A DNA stretch of 64,000 bases from Saturnia japonica (GCA_033032175.1 CM065322.1:4712001-4776000), one strand, 5' to 3'; shown: positions 48,501 through 59,799, counted from the first letter of the stretch. The notes: generated by a model not told the origin, from the sequence alone. Numbers and translations are program-made.

Positions 48501-51500
48501 GACTGCTGGGACTAAGATGGTGATTATTTACATGCGAATTCCTTTAACCCTATAATAACTGTTGCGCTGAGGTTTTATTAGGTTTTGAGGTAAAAGGGAG
48601 TTTTTATTAAAATTCGTAATTTTTTAAGATAGATTTATGAAAAATTGGTATTTAGCAATTAACTTAGAATGGGACATAAAATCATAAAAATAATGGGGCA
48701 TAACTCAACTACGACCCGAACGAAGACGCGGAAAAGCGCCAGACAAAAATAAAGTATCCTCAAAAATACAGTAGATACCTATGGTTGGCAACCCTACTAT
48801 ACACATAACACCTAAGCTTAGTGTAAGCTAACGATGCCTATTTGCTTAACTGAACTTTTTTTTGTTGTGAACTTTATTTTTCTGTGTTGTGAAATTACAA
48901 TATAACAATAACGAACGCATGCATAGTTACTGACACACATTTTTTTAAAACAATTTTGGAACCGTTATATTTAAAATTTTATAACTTTAGTCTATAAATA
49001 CTTTTTCTTATACCTACCTAGATTTAAAAAAGTAGGTAGGTGTATCTCGTGATTCGTCAGTTATATCTATTTTTTATATATCAAACATATTCTTAAAAAA
49101 AAGATCATAAACCCGAAGCATTCACAAAGGATATATTACAGTACCTACGGCATTTCCCACGTACACGCCCAGAGAAAGGAAACAAAAATGCCGGTATAAA
49201 AATTATTATTCAAATCACAATTCTCGTAGAGACGGGTTGGCGCAGAGCGTTAGGCCTACATTGTATTTTACTGACGGATATGTACAAAAAATAATATCAT
49301 ATTATATGAGACAAATATTACACATTATATGAATATTGGACTTTGAATATGCCAAAAAAAGAAAGAATATAATAAGTAGATGATTTTTTTTTTCGAACCG
49401 ACTATACTTATAGCCTTAAAGGCCCTAGAGCCATTAAGGCTTTGACAGTTTCACCGGGCTTAGGATGTGAATTTTGGTGAAAACTCAAAACTGCCTTGTC
49501 CACACGTAAACGGTTTCAAATTCTTACCGTAATTTGGCTCGCAAAATAAACACGGCCATATAGTTTACGTGTGGACGGTTTCGTATATTCGCAAAGTGAC
49601 AGCACTATGCCACCGTCCCAGTGAAAAACTGACCTATATGTCACATCATGCACACGTCATATATGTGAATATGAGACACTTATGATATGAATGTGATATC
49701 ATATTGAGGTAGATATCGATTGTCATGCGGGCCGCAAGCCTCGGCAGCTGGATACACACTGGCTAATCCCATTATGGCTTATGTGTGCAAAGTGAATTTC
49801 AGTTGAAACATCAATTTTTTTCAGTAACTATATAGCTAATTTTAAAGTCGCGATTTATTGAATTTAGGAATCACTTGTCACAAGATAAAAGAATAAGACG
49901 CAACTATTTACTATAGAAATATTGTACGATGACGTAACATTTTCTGATTGGCGTTTCCAATCACGTAACTCCCAGACCAAAAACATACTTAAATGAACAA
50001 TTTTCTCCAGATTTGAATTTTTAGGCTTTTTATCAATATGATTAAATAATTAACTTAAAAAAAATTGCGAATAGGCGAGTTTGCCAGTATTAAAGAAATA
50101 ACAAATACCAATAAAGATTAAGGAAACGAAGACAAAGGAATCATCGAACTTCGTAAAGAACCGTAAAAGTAATTCCCACAAAAACCAAAACACATTGGAC
50201 TCATAAATTTTTCCTCGTAACGTATACGCCTTGAGCTGCCAGTCTACTTGACATGGATTTCTATAGCTAACACTCTGAATACAAATCGATTCTTACAACA
50301 GAAGGATTTCACCACAGTATTGGGTCATGGGACAATGAGTATTTTATGGACGAACGATCACTCTTCAAGGCTAATTAAAAGGATTCATTGATTTAAAGGT
50401 GACATAAACATAGCAGTGACTCTTTATAATGAGTCATATTCGATGAGGATAAGGAATTTGAAATCGTAATTCTGTCTATATAAGACTAATCGATGTTATC
50501 ACAAGAAACGCTGCCTCAGTGATATCGTCTACGGACGCTTTCGCGTCAATCAACGTGACTTTGAACCCATATACCATAATACCATCTTGAGCCACATCGT
50601 CAACAAATTTAATTGTTTAGTAAAAAAAATCTACACTTATCAAGTTTTACATTCGTTCCAAATCATAGATATTTTCAGTTGATCACATCAACGAACTGAG
50701 GTTTTCGTTAGGTTTGTCCGGTTGTCGGAACCATTTTTTTTATTCAACAAAGTTGGCAAACAAGCGCCTATGAACGCTAGTAACACCAAAGGTTCACTAG
50801 CGCACTCCCAACCTTGAACTCCCTTCCCCAAGGAGCTTTGGAAGGCCTACTTCAGCAGGAATACAATACAGAAGTATTTGGCTGCAATCAATCAGTCTGC
50901 CCCAAATAGAAAGAAATCGCGTAAGAAATTTCTCTGTGTCCTACCTCTGTTGACAATTCCTAAGTTTTATAATATAGACTAGCTGACCCGTGCAACTTCG
51001 TCTGCGTCACATAAGAGAGAGAAGGTTAGAGAGAGTGGGACGTAGGCAGAGACAAATAACAATTGTCGTAGGCACCTACAATACAATTTATAGGTGCCGC
51101 CCGCCTGCCACATCACTCCGCTAAAATGCACACGCGGTATTTTATTTATTATTTTGCTGTGGAGTTATTTTAAAACTGTGATATCTCCTAAGATATTCAT
51201 TGAAATCAAATGATGTAAAGGGCAATTTTGTCCAAAATTAAATACTTGTGATGAATAACATATTTATTTCGATAGGGATTATATACCATACCATATTTAT
51301 AAAAACACCTTCGCAAATCAGAAAGGTTATATTGCGTGAACTTTAGAAGATAGACATATGCTATCGCGGCCTTTTTTAGAACTTTTTAATAGAAACAATT
51401 CCGTCACACATCATTGTTACGTAACTTTAACCATTTACGCAGCGCACGCAATGGAATCTTTCAATAAATTTTTCCCGTTTTTGCAACATTTTTCATTGAT

Positions 51501-54500
51501 GCTCCACTCCTATTGGTCGTAGCGTTGATAACCTATAACCTTCCTCGATAAATGGGCTATCTAACAATAAAATATTTTTTCCATTCGAAGCAGTACTTCC
51601 TGAGATTAGCGCGTTCAATCAAACAAACAAACAAACTCTTCAGCATTATAATATTAGTATAGATTTATTGAATAATAGAAATAACACTTACAATCTACGT
51701 GACATTTTCTAAGTTTGTGAGCGTCTTCCCCGTGACATAGAGCGTAAAGGTTCTTCCCCGTTAGTTCTTCCGCTGTATATCCCAGTAATTCTGACACTCG
51801 ACTGGAAATTAAAATATTTTATATTCAATTTAGATACTTAAGATTGTACAAAAAACCTAGCATCAACTAGTAAAATATGGACGATAGCCACAGACACAAT
51901 CGTATTAAGGTATCTCTATATTTTGAAAATACTTAGGTCAACTTATATACTTCGATATTACATAAATCCTATTAAAAAGTATAAATAATTTCATGGTACT
52001 GATTTAAGAAGTATTCTTTAACTAGGAAGAACAAGATGGTATTTCCAAAAATTAGTTTGTTGAATAAGTACCTACCTACGCACAAAGCCATCTGTTGGTT
52101 TACTAAATTCTAATGAAGGTCTACGTTACGTATCTTGGAAATAAGGCGTCAAACATTTAATACAAAACAATTATCATCCAATTTAATATTGTCTAATATA
52201 AGCAATCCTTTTATATTTACTCCTTAGATACTTGGTCCTTATCACAAACAAAAATTATGACGATACTTTCACAAACAATAATTCTGTAGTCCAAGCGAGC
52301 AAAGCCGCTGTCACACCTAGTTTTCCAATAAAATTCTTTTTGACTAATACCCGTTTGATTATACATTTTGTAATAAAAACTACTAAATAGATACGTACGA
52401 ACCTCTATTAAAATACAACAAATGAAGAGGGATTATTACGATTATTAATAAAAGTATATTATTTTTACATAATTAATTAATAGGTATGTTATAAATATGA
52501 AAATATGTATCTTTGAATATCAAACGACTGGACGACTAATTTTAATACAATTTGGCGTAGAAATCAATTAAATAGCGCAATAGGATAGAATGATTAACGG
52601 GCATAAAATCTAATTTACCTCGGTTCACAGTGCGCTATTCGAAAATCGAAGTTGATTCTCGTGACAAACATATCTGACTCCAGTCTTATTTCGTGTACTG
52701 ATGGAGGTGGTAACGCTATTGCGAGAGCCACCATGCCTAGTAGTACTGTAGGTGATTTTCGGCTGTGCGAGAAAGAGTACTGAGGTCTAAGGCGGCACAG
52801 CATAAGTACAACCTGGAAAAAAAGAAAACTACGTATTAATATTACAAGCCAATAATCGCAATCTTAAAAACATAGTCAGTACTCTGCTTGTTGACAGTAT
52901 GTTCAAAAATTAACTTTAATTATTTAACAATATTGGTATATTGATAAGAAACCCAAAAAAAATAATTGAATTTTCCCTGTGAAAATTCTTATTATTTTGT
53001 CCGTGTGTCACATGACTGGAAACGCAAATCAGAATACGTGACGTCATCGTTCAATAAATATACACAGTTGAGTGTTATTATGTTATCTTGTTTGAGGTAA
53101 CTCTAAAATGATTACTAAGTTGGGAAATAGTGACTTCAAAATTATATACTTAGGCATAAAAAGAGTCACAAACCTAATTGAAGTTCTAGTAAAATCAACT
53201 TTGCATAATACTTGTAATACATTTACGTTATTGAAGTTTACTTAAGTTTTATTTATTGCACAATGGCATCACTTGCTCTCACGTGATTGTAAGCTGTATC
53301 TTTATGGCATATATTTCATTCAAATTTTAAAATATTTTAAAAATAATTTTTAAAGTTGTAATAATTCACGGGTTAGTTGATTGATTGATGGTAACTGATT
53401 AATACAATTTTTCAAAAGTTGGCAACTCCCTGATTACCATTATGAATATTAAAAAAGAATTAGGTAATGACAAAAGAAACAATCTATTTTGAATCAATAA
53501 TATTTAGTGATATAAGTATCTATTCAAATAAATATTATCAATTTATTTCAAAATAAATAGGTACGAAGTCGTAACAATATCAAAGAAACGCGTAAAATAT
53601 TTTCCCAACAAACAGTAAATACGAAACGTGTCCCATAGAAGACAAATAACTTTTGAAATAATATAACAACAGGGACAACGAAAAGCTATTTGTTACGTAC
53701 AAAACTGTAGCGAAAGCACGTCCCATGCATATTACCAGGTAATCAGAGATCTGATATAAGAAAGATGAACTAATTCACAATTCTACCAGCAGAACTTTGG
53801 CTTGCGGCGTATTACCCACGTAAAGTGAGGTAATTAACGAACCTTATTAATTGCTTTATCGATATCAGAGAAATTAAACGACCCATTCAGATAGAGATAA
53901 ATTCAATAATCATAACTCTATTAAACCCGTTTGAAAGAGTTACCAACAAAAAGCAGAATAACATAAAAATAACTGTCGAAATCACTCCATAAAATAATAA
54001 CTTCCTAAAAGGCGTTTAAGAAATAAAAGAATTATCGCCGTAGAAAACAATCTACGGACAATTTAACGTCCGTAGTACGAGTGTTCGCAAGTCGCTTGAG
54101 ATATAATCTCATTTTATGGTCTAACACCGAGTTAAGGCGAAAATTATGGGACTATATAACCACGGCTTGGGACACCCTACGGCGAACAATAATTTTAACC
54201 AATAATATTTGTGATCTGAGACGGATAAAACGTATAGAATAACATTTATTGCATTGAACGCACGAGATAAGTATTTCGGAAACACTTTACACTATAGGTA
54301 CACAAAAATATTAATATAGGTTGAAAATAAATATACAAAGAATAAATCACTCAACATTCTTCATTGTAGGTAATCACAAAATAATAATTTGTAATTGAGA
54401 ACAATATCGTCTTTATTTGATACCCACCCGCCAGTTACCACCCTCTCCATATCTCGATGGCTCACCCTCCTTGTTTCTTCCGACCTATATTGAAAATGAA

Positions 54501-57500
54501 AATTCAGCGTCCATTCGTTTCTCATTCCAAATACTAGATAAGAAGAAAAATGTCCACAAATTTTCATAGCAGTATCTTTTACTAATGACGCTGGTAAAAG
54601 GGAATAAATTATCTCGATAAGCTTCCTTGAATTATGCTACGTGATTTATCATTTGAATAAATATTAAGTGAAATTTAAAATTCATAACTTCTCTACAGAT
54701 TTTATATACTTACCATTTTTGTATGAAATGAAGATTTAGCAGTTGGCTTCGCAAATATGATAAAAGTTGAATTATTTCATTATTTTATGCTAAATCTTCA
54801 TTCGGTACAAACATTTCCAATTTTCTTACCCTATATCCTGAAGATTTGAAATGGCAGCCTCGTTTCGTTAGCGTGCTCTTCATTCTCACACAGAATGCTC
54901 TATCCATGCCTCTGTATAATGTACCACTCGCCGCCAGAGTCATTTGGGATGATACTATTAAAAAAAAGGAATACAAATAAAACCTCGTCCAATTCCTACA
55001 CACTTCACAATTACTTATGTACTCTTTGAAAAGCTTTCTAGTCCATTGCGAATTGCGTAGATATCTATAAATTATAAATAAACTGTAAAATTTTGGAAGA
55101 CACCCTTTAATATTTAAACTTAGCTTTAGGAAGTTACGAACAAGTTTAATGTGACGCGGTCTTCTCTTAAAATATTATGACATATAACTATAACATACAC
55201 TAATTTTATTTAGCTTGGGTAAAATCAAAAACAATAATTAAGAGAAACTGGTGCACCTAGGTTCCAAAGTAGACGATTATTATTTACCACTACACAGTAA
55301 AAATAATAATAATATACCAGCTAGCACGCTAGCCCACGACGTATTGCTCAAAACTAATTTGACCTGAAATCGGATTTTGTCGGTAATATAATGTGTAACA
55401 ACATTGATTTCTTAGGAAACAACTTAATAGCAAGAAATCGCTTTTTCATTCAACACTTACACCTGTTTGATACACCAGTTTTTATATATTCACCACACAC
55501 CTACGTCAGTAAACCGAAAAGATTCAATTTCGACACAATGAACTGAATTTTTCAATCCAACAACGAAGTGAATCGTTTCAATCTTAAGGATGATGGTTTG
55601 ATTGATTGGGTAGGTAGGTAATTAAAAGATTTATGCAGCTCCGAGCGCTGGTATCGACACCACGGGCTAATTGATTTCACCGAGCTTACTTTGAGATTCT
55701 AAAATTGCCTGAGGTTCTTAAGTTTCTTGTGACTTCCGTTGAAGAATTCTAATTATTATTTTGAAAATGTAATTACATTATGCAGCTTAAAATTATACTA
55801 GAAAATGCAGAAATCAAGCGTAATTTTCTGTTGTTAAAGATCTGTTTCGCTTTTTAACACAAATTAATCACCACAATTTGCAAATAATTAATTTAATCCC
55901 GTACTTATTTTTACGCTCGACTGTCGACAGCTATGATGTTATTTGCACAGTATTGTTATAAAATTGCTTCTAAAAATCATCTGTAATCCAAGTAACTAAA
56001 CACCCATTAATTTTACAAAATCGCATTCCATGACAGATTATTTTGTTCGATTTATCTATAGCTGATTTGTGAAACTTTATAGAAAACTTAAATATTATTC
56101 TTAGTAAAGTTATTTTGACATTCTCATTCTTAGGCTGAATCCGTTGTAAAAAAAACTTGTTCAAATCACCGCTACGTTACCTAGATATCTCAATTCTTTC
56201 GTTATTACACTAACCGTTTTAATCTTTGGCAATAGCAATACAATGTCCATTATAGTGGACAATGCGCTATGTCAATTTGAATCACGTCTTTGTACCAAAT
56301 ACGTAACAAGATTGACTCAGTACAGAACTATTCAAATAACCTTGGCATATGTGTTTTTATTGTATCAGAAACCAAATGTGACATTTCGATTTTTTTTCAT
56401 GAACTTGTTATTTCTCTATCAATCTCAAATACCTAAAGTACATGACAAGATTTTTCATGTTATAATCATTCTTCATTAATTACATTTCTGTAAATTAGAA
56501 TATCCACATTAGATACCATTATTCTGATAGCCAAAATTTTTATGATAATCCTAGATTGAGGATTGCAGTTGATCAAAATAAATTAAGTGTCTAACACCAT
56601 AACACTATATTTGGTTAATATTTAAAAGAAAACAATATTAATTAAACATAAAAACATCTATTAAAGCCATGAAGATATTGAATATTATTTGAAACTTTAA
56701 GAAAACTTTGTTTATAAGATGATAGTTTACACAAAAAGGCGTCTTTAAATAGTAAATGACATGCAAATGATTCATCAGTACAAGTCAGGTACTGTATTAC
56801 AAGAAGTGAGTCCTCAATCACAGATATACATATAATGAGCCTGATCATTTGATGAAGATATGATACTTTAGCGTTGGTTTATTTATTTAATAGGACTTCC
56901 AACAAGCAACAGATTGGTTAATCCACGACAATATATTGTACTAATTAACATCTTCGACTGCATCGTTACTTTAGTATCAAGTGTGAGCGTGTTCTATAGT
57001 CTGTATCATAGTGAGTGTTCTGAGGAGCTGTTCAATCTAATACCCTCTTCTCCTATCGACAACAGAACCACACGGGCTGGACTTGTTAGTCACAGTTTTA
57101 TGGTAACCTCCATTTCGGCACGAACTAAAAAGTTCTGTCATCTTTGTCGTAGCTACTGTGAAACTTTCAGTTTCTTAAAATAATTTCTTTAATTACATTA
57201 CACTGTTTAAAAGTTTAGAACCACAGAGCTTCACCAATTTAAAGGTTTTCTTTAACACGTGAATTTCGGTCTTCAAGTCTATGGGTATCATGTGACAATG
57301 TGGTCATTTCTCCACGGACCAATGTTCTGTGACTCCATTTCACTACGCCCGTCAACCATATAATAGACCACTGTCAAACTACTAGATCCTGATTGATTTT
57401 TTTATCGCCAGTTTTTTTAGAATCTCAAGAGAATAGATTGAAATCGTTTTAAACCCTTATCATGTGTTCGAGTAAGTAAATTAAATTCTAATATTCTTCC

Positions 57501-59469
57501 GCTAGGTTAAGGAAAAATTGTACAATCACTATTTGAAAGATAATTATTAAACATATTAAATTATGTTAGTATTACAAACTAATCAGATATTCAAACACCA
57601 CGTTTACAATTATCGTCGTCTAGTACAACTGTAAAGGCTATTTACCTATAGGCAATTGAGCAGTTAATTGAAATCAAAATTTTTAAATTATCTTTGTAGT
57701 TGTTCAATTTAATTACAGTGTAAACTCTTTATAACGTTATCCTTTATAACGATAACTCTCTATAACGACAAAAAATGCTCAGTCCCTTGAGTTTCGTTAT
57801 AAAGAGTTTACACTGTATATCTATAATAAGCTGTAACATCGCGCGTAGCAGTATAAACCTAGTTCCTAATTCTAGTTCCGTGAAATTCAACACTTGGAAT
57901 GCCAAATACGTAAAACAATTCACAGAAAATGTTTAAATTCAAATTGCGTATATTCAAACGAAGTTTTTTAATGTCTCGACTTAATACCACAACAATAATA
58001 AAAAGTCCGAATGCAGTGGAGCGGGGCATAACCATTTGACAGTACCTAAAAATTATTATACGAATGAATTTTTTGCTTATTTCGACGTTTAATTGAAGTC
58101 AGCACCAATTTTAAAATTAAAATGTAGATGAACAAACTGTACTTGTTGACTCCCGTGATATAAAAAGGAAGTTAGGTGCTCGAGCGATTGCAATGATTTT
58201 TATAACTATAAACAGTTCCCATAGAATTGGAATGAAATATTAATTTGTTGGACAATGATGTTTTCTGACACCCCATTGACTGTTTCATAAGCTCCCAATA
58301 CGGCATGAAGGCTCAGTAATCTAATTTCAATTTGGTCCACAACTTATTATTGACAACACTATACGATTCGTTATACCAAGTGAAATTCTGGATCGATAAT
58401 GTCGCTGTTTGAAATGGGTGCAACGGCCTTTGAAATAAGTGAAGTTTAATTGAATTCTAATCGGATTTCTTTTAATTTTTTTGTTATTATGTTTAGTAGT
58501 GAAGACGATTTTGTAATTCTCGTAGAATATTTTAGTTACTAGCTAAATGTAACACTCACAGATAATAGGTAACGGTCTTAGAAAGTATCCACTTTAGTAT
58601 TTTGTTGTGATGTTTTTAGAGATTTTTTTACAGAACAATGTAAAACGGTATCGTCAATAATATAAAGTAGAGTAGATTGAAAAATGTCAGTCAGCTCGAA
58701 ATTTTAAAATTCTAGGCAGAATTAAAAATCTTCATAAATTTAATGTTTAAGCTATATTCACTATAGCTTAGCTGTAGCTACATTTCCTAGTTAATTTTAA
58801 AACTTTACTCAATTGATTTAAATTAATAGAATGATATCCAGTTATACTCAGAAATATTCTTTAAACTTAATCTAAAAAAATATATATCAGGACTGATATA
58901 AATAAAATGATATCATCCACTTAAAAATATAATAAAAATATAAGTGATTCCGGCAAAATATAATATATCAAAAGATTTTTTGATTTTACTCTATTTTTTT
59001 ACATCTATATTATTTATCATTATTTTTAAATTTAATGTAATATAAAATTTACTAATTACACGATTAACAAATAAACTGAAGTTTTTAAACAATTCACCGT
59101 AATCGTTCTCTTGCGGTAGAAGGCATGATAAATCTAGTCTACTAGATTTATAATTGAACTAACGTGATTAGCTAAAATTATAATTTTCTGCTTTTGCGAT
59201 GTAAATCTTTCTACCAAAATATCCTTGTCACAAATTCTATGGTTCGAAAGAAAGTTCGAAACTTGATTAAAGTTTATATTGTTTGATATAAATCACTTAC
59301 CATCCGGGTTGTTAGTGCCGTGCTGACTCCCTTCTTCACTTCCTGAAGCAGGGCTATTCAACCCAGCTCCATTGGACCTCCCGGCCAGCGATAACCCTAA
59401 GTGCTCCGCTATCTCAGCATGGTCGGCCTGATGTATGTAGTCGAATATACTACTGCCAGTCATTTCTAC
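38369..59469 (-). CDS. trh: Trachealess, bHLH-PAS transcription factor (3' six exons; gene continues past window end)
   Basis: Six exons (59469-59301, 54954-54830, 52812-52619, 51801-51692, 39998-39851, 39578-38369) have GT/AG junctions and matching phases, and join to 651 residues plus a TAG stop. Seen: PAS-A end starting [17 protein letters not shown]; a Ser/Gly-rich loop (about 31-70); [18 protein letters not shown] and [13 protein letters not shown] at about 146-245 ([23 protein letters not shown]); a basic run RRLKKRKH (349-356) followed by an acidic stretch and RRKSSS; then a Pro/Ser/Tyr/His-rich C-terminus ending NWYSTGS. This arrangement fits Trachealess (NPAS1/3 group) better than Single-minded, whose PAS-A lacks the [11 protein letters not shown] form. 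Known for the family: it dimerises with Tango/ARNT, binds TACGTG-type sites in the nucleus and specifies tracheal and salivary duct fate. The bHLH and first PAS-A exons were sought up to 64000 and not found. Introns are rich in transposons. Confidence 0.93.
39851..39998 (-). CDS. trh: trh exon, end of PAS-B
   Basis: 148 nt. The acceptor is TTTTTCTTTTCAG. It encodes [19 protein letters not shown] then [20 protein letters not shown] and NIICVNYVI, the last PAS-B strands. The donor AG|GTATGA leaves two bases that complete a Ser codon with the final exon. Confidence 0.93.
41227..41975 (-). mobile_element. Helitron-like element with internal tandem repeat
   Basis: From ACTAGCTGGTACCCGCGACT to TTATAATATTATTAAGTATGGA, i.e. 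a TC...CTAGT element on minus. It shares its CTAG end with the 4588 copy but is longer because of the tandem units at 41295-41520. The 130-codon minus open frame over it reflects the repeat units, not a gene. Confidence 0.68.
41295..41520 (-). repeat. Two-plus tandem units of 106-108 bp
   Basis: ATCATAGATGG starts at 41295, 41401 and 41509. Units contain TATGGTGGTCG, CTACCAC and GCATATGCAC and end GACAAACCAAAAAA. The third unit is only a stub. Confidence 0.75.
42909..42990 (+). repeat. tRNA-like sequence with A and B boxes
   Basis: A-box match TGGTCTAGCGG at 42910-42920 and near-perfect B box AGTTCGAGTCC at 42973-42983, with about 52 bp between. No clean acceptor stem or CCA context was made out, so this is more likely a SINE head or tRNA relic than a working tRNA gene. 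Confidence 0.4.
44013..44199. mobile_element. CpG-rich MITE-like element between TA dinucleotides
   Basis: Ends CACATCAGGCG (44013) and, complemented, CACCTTAGACG (44199) agree at 8 of 11 positions, and TA flanks both. Inside, words with GCGCG recur at least six times (AAGCGCGCGCTTTG, AACGCGCGTTTC, GGCGCGTTTTCG, GAGCGCGTTGCGCG, CTGCGCGCTTTG, ACGCGCTTTC). It could alternatively be a CpG-rich regulatory patch in the trh intron. Confidence 0.4.
44324..44704. repeat. 381-bp segment with 17-bp perfect inverted ends
   Basis: ATATATACAATATGTAT at 44324-44340 is exactly complemented at 44688-44704, and GGTAAC words follow inward on both sides. The arms are AT-rich and partly self-complementary, which weakens the case. 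A GC-rich patch (GGCGCGGCGCGGCGGCAGCG) sits inside at about 44483-44502. Confidence 0.4.
45430..45680 (-). mobile_element. tRNA-related SINE-like repeat (second family)
   Basis: On minus: ATCGAGGTCCTGGGTTCGAT TCCCAGGTCG, with B box GGTTCGATTCC and a CCTGGG..CCCAGG stem, then AATGGCAATAGGCTCGCC and AGGCGTGATGGTATGTTA. Found in the large trh intron. Confidence 0.65.
46795..46910. promoter_or_regulatory. CCAAT- and CCATCTTG-bearing patch in trh intron
   Basis: Two GATTGG (inverted CCAAT) at 46826-46831 and 46870-46875, GGCGGCCATCTTG at 46842-46854 (YY1/Pho-like core GCCAT), and GTGACGTTAACG and TTACGTCAGG (CRE-like) on either side. Part may belong to the same repeat family as 49815 and 52955. 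Confidence 0.3.
47147..47624 (+). mobile_element. Helitron-like element (third family)
   Basis: CGATACATATAACAAAACAC at the start region, CCGGGTAATCTCCGAAATGG within, and GAAGCCACGGGGGCACAGCT at the end. Inverted relative of 18834-19318. It lies in the large trh intron. Confidence 0.68.
48460..48750 (+). mobile_element. LEP1-like element
   Basis: TATACAAGGATAACTGACTG ACATATC, then a diverged body, and AACTCAACTACGACCCGAAC GAAGACGCGG. The ACTGACTG run and the CGGGCGAAG-CTGCG-type end match the LEP1 group of lepidopteran Helitron-like repeats. Copy two is at 62916-63215. Confidence 0.6.
49385..49470. repeat. Interspersed repeat family, copy 2
   Basis: T run, CGAACCGACTATACTTATAG, GCCTTAAAGGCCC and GACAGTTTCACCGGGCTTAG. 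Lines up with the copies at 8490 and 59800. Confidence 0.45.
49498..49576. repeat. Perfect 14-bp inverted repeat
   Basis: GTCCACACGTAAAC at 49498-49511 and its complement GTTTACGTGTGGAC at 49563-49576 around a 51-bp spacer. The right arm contains TACGTG. The pair adjoins the interspersed repeat at 49385. Confidence 0.65.
49815..50050 (-). repeat. Repeat with CCAAT hairpin, inverted partner of 52950
   Basis: Centre TGATTGG CGTTT CCAATCA at 49945-49963 is a perfect 7-bp-arm hairpin with two CCAAT boxes. Beside it lie GATGACGTAAC and CACGTAAC. The complement matches 52955-53125 (GGAAACGCAAATCAGAATAC; GACGTCATCGTTCAAT; TTATCTTGT). Confidence 0.55.
50735..50905 (+). repeat. Lepidopteran interspersed repeat (SINE-like), copy 2
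   Basis: GTTGGCAAACAAGCGCCTAT and CCCCAAGGAGCTTTGGAAGG match the copy at 6248-6425. The middle is diverged. Starts after a T run. Confidence 0.6.
50989..51663 (-). mobile_element. Helitron-like non-autonomous element
   Basis: Read on minus it begins TCTATACTAATATTATAA and ends CGGGTCAGCTAGT, matching the Helitron TC...CTRR pattern with no terminal inverted repeats. It is the uninterrupted relative of the copy at 3167-4012. It lies in the trh region, just beyond the 51692 exon end. No coding capacity. Confidence 0.75.
51692..51801 (-). CDS. trh: trh exon, middle of PAS-B
   Basis: 110 nt. The acceptor is TTTTAATTTCCAG. It encodes [19 protein letters not shown] then [17 protein letters not shown], the PAS-B helical segment. 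The donor T|GTAAGT leaves one base to make Leu with the next exon. An intron of about 11.7 kb, the largest in the visible gene, follows. Confidence 0.92.
52619..52812 (-). CDS. trh: trh exon, start of PAS-B
   Basis: 194 nt. The acceptor is TTTTTTTCCAG and translation opens [19 protein letters not shown]. It continues [20 protein letters not shown], then [17 protein letters not shown], the first strands of PAS-B. The donor is AG|GTAAAT, leaving two bases that complete a Ser codon with the next exon. Confidence 0.93.
52955..53125 (+). repeat. Repeat with CRE-like site, inverted partner of 49815
   Basis: CACATGACTGGAAACGCAAA TCAG, then TACGTGACGTCATCG with a perfect TGACGTCA at 53039-53046, then GTTATCTTGTTTGAG. 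The hairpin of the partner copy is eroded here. Located in a trh intron. Confidence 0.55.
53130..54829. other. trh intron, nothing recognised
   Basis: AT-rich, between two firmly placed trh exons. The 68-codon minus frame at 54567-54361 has no family resemblance and no splice logic. Confidence 0.5.
54830..54954 (-). CDS. trh: trh exon, PAS-A/PAS-B linker
   Basis: 125 nt. The acceptor is TTTTTTAATAG and the first two bases complete a Val codon with the preceding exon. It encodes [20 protein letters not shown] then [12 protein letters not shown] and CHFKSSGYR. The donor is AGG|GTAAGA in phase 0. [17 protein letters not shown] is strongly conserved among Trachealess and NPAS1/3 proteins. Confidence 0.93.
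56950..57183 (+). pseudogene. Jockey/R1-type LINE C-terminal remnant in trh intron
   Basis: [20 protein letters not shown] then [24 protein letters not shown] and ARTKKF. This resembles the segment after the reverse transcriptase of non-LTR elements (LCVFYR.YHG.CSEEL..L.P, RTTR, SHPF.V..P..RT.RF). The expected WNSLP that should follow is destroyed by a frame change. Antisense to trh and within its intron. Confidence 0.6.
57716..57815. mobile_element. 100-bp pogo/Tc1-type MITE with TA target duplication
   Basis: Begins CAGTGTAAACTCTTTATA (57716) and ends with its exact complement (57815); the perfect inverted repeats are 21 bp and are flanked by TA on both sides. The CAGTG start with repeated TATAACG words is characteristic of pogo-like ends. 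No coding space. Confidence 0.85.
57820..59300. other. trh intron, nothing recognised
   Basis: AT-rich sequence between the 100-bp MITE and the first visible trh exon. No open frame or repeat match. Confidence 0.5.
59301..59469 (-). CDS. trh: trh exon, PAS-A C-terminal part
   Basis: 169 nt, 56 codons plus one base. The acceptor follows TTTCATCAG and the exon opens GTA GAA ATG ACT GGC. The donor is G|GTAAGT. It encodes the PAS-A helix [20 protein letters not shown] and the start of the Ser/Gly-rich loop ending NNPD. The exon begins in phase 0, so an upstream exon ending in phase 0 is required outside the window. Confidence 0.92.
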
Positions 59470-59799
59470 CTGATGAAATAAAGAAAACCGATTAAAAGAT
59501 TTTTTGAAGCGTCTCCAGTTTGATTAATTTTAATTGGTGCGAAAAGATCTTAGGTTATGGCATTTCTACTATTTCGAGTTTGTATTTTCGAAAATCATAC
59601 CAGAGGAACATTGCAGTCAGTAGCTATTTATTGTTGTTATGAGGAATTCGATCATAACATTTTCAAGTATATTTGGTTTCAATACGGTTTCTTAAATTGA
59701 TGGTTTCTTCGTATACTTATTCAACTAATAAACTATATTATTTAAAATTTGCATAATATTAACTATTAATATGTTGAAATGCTTATTTGTTAGATAACC

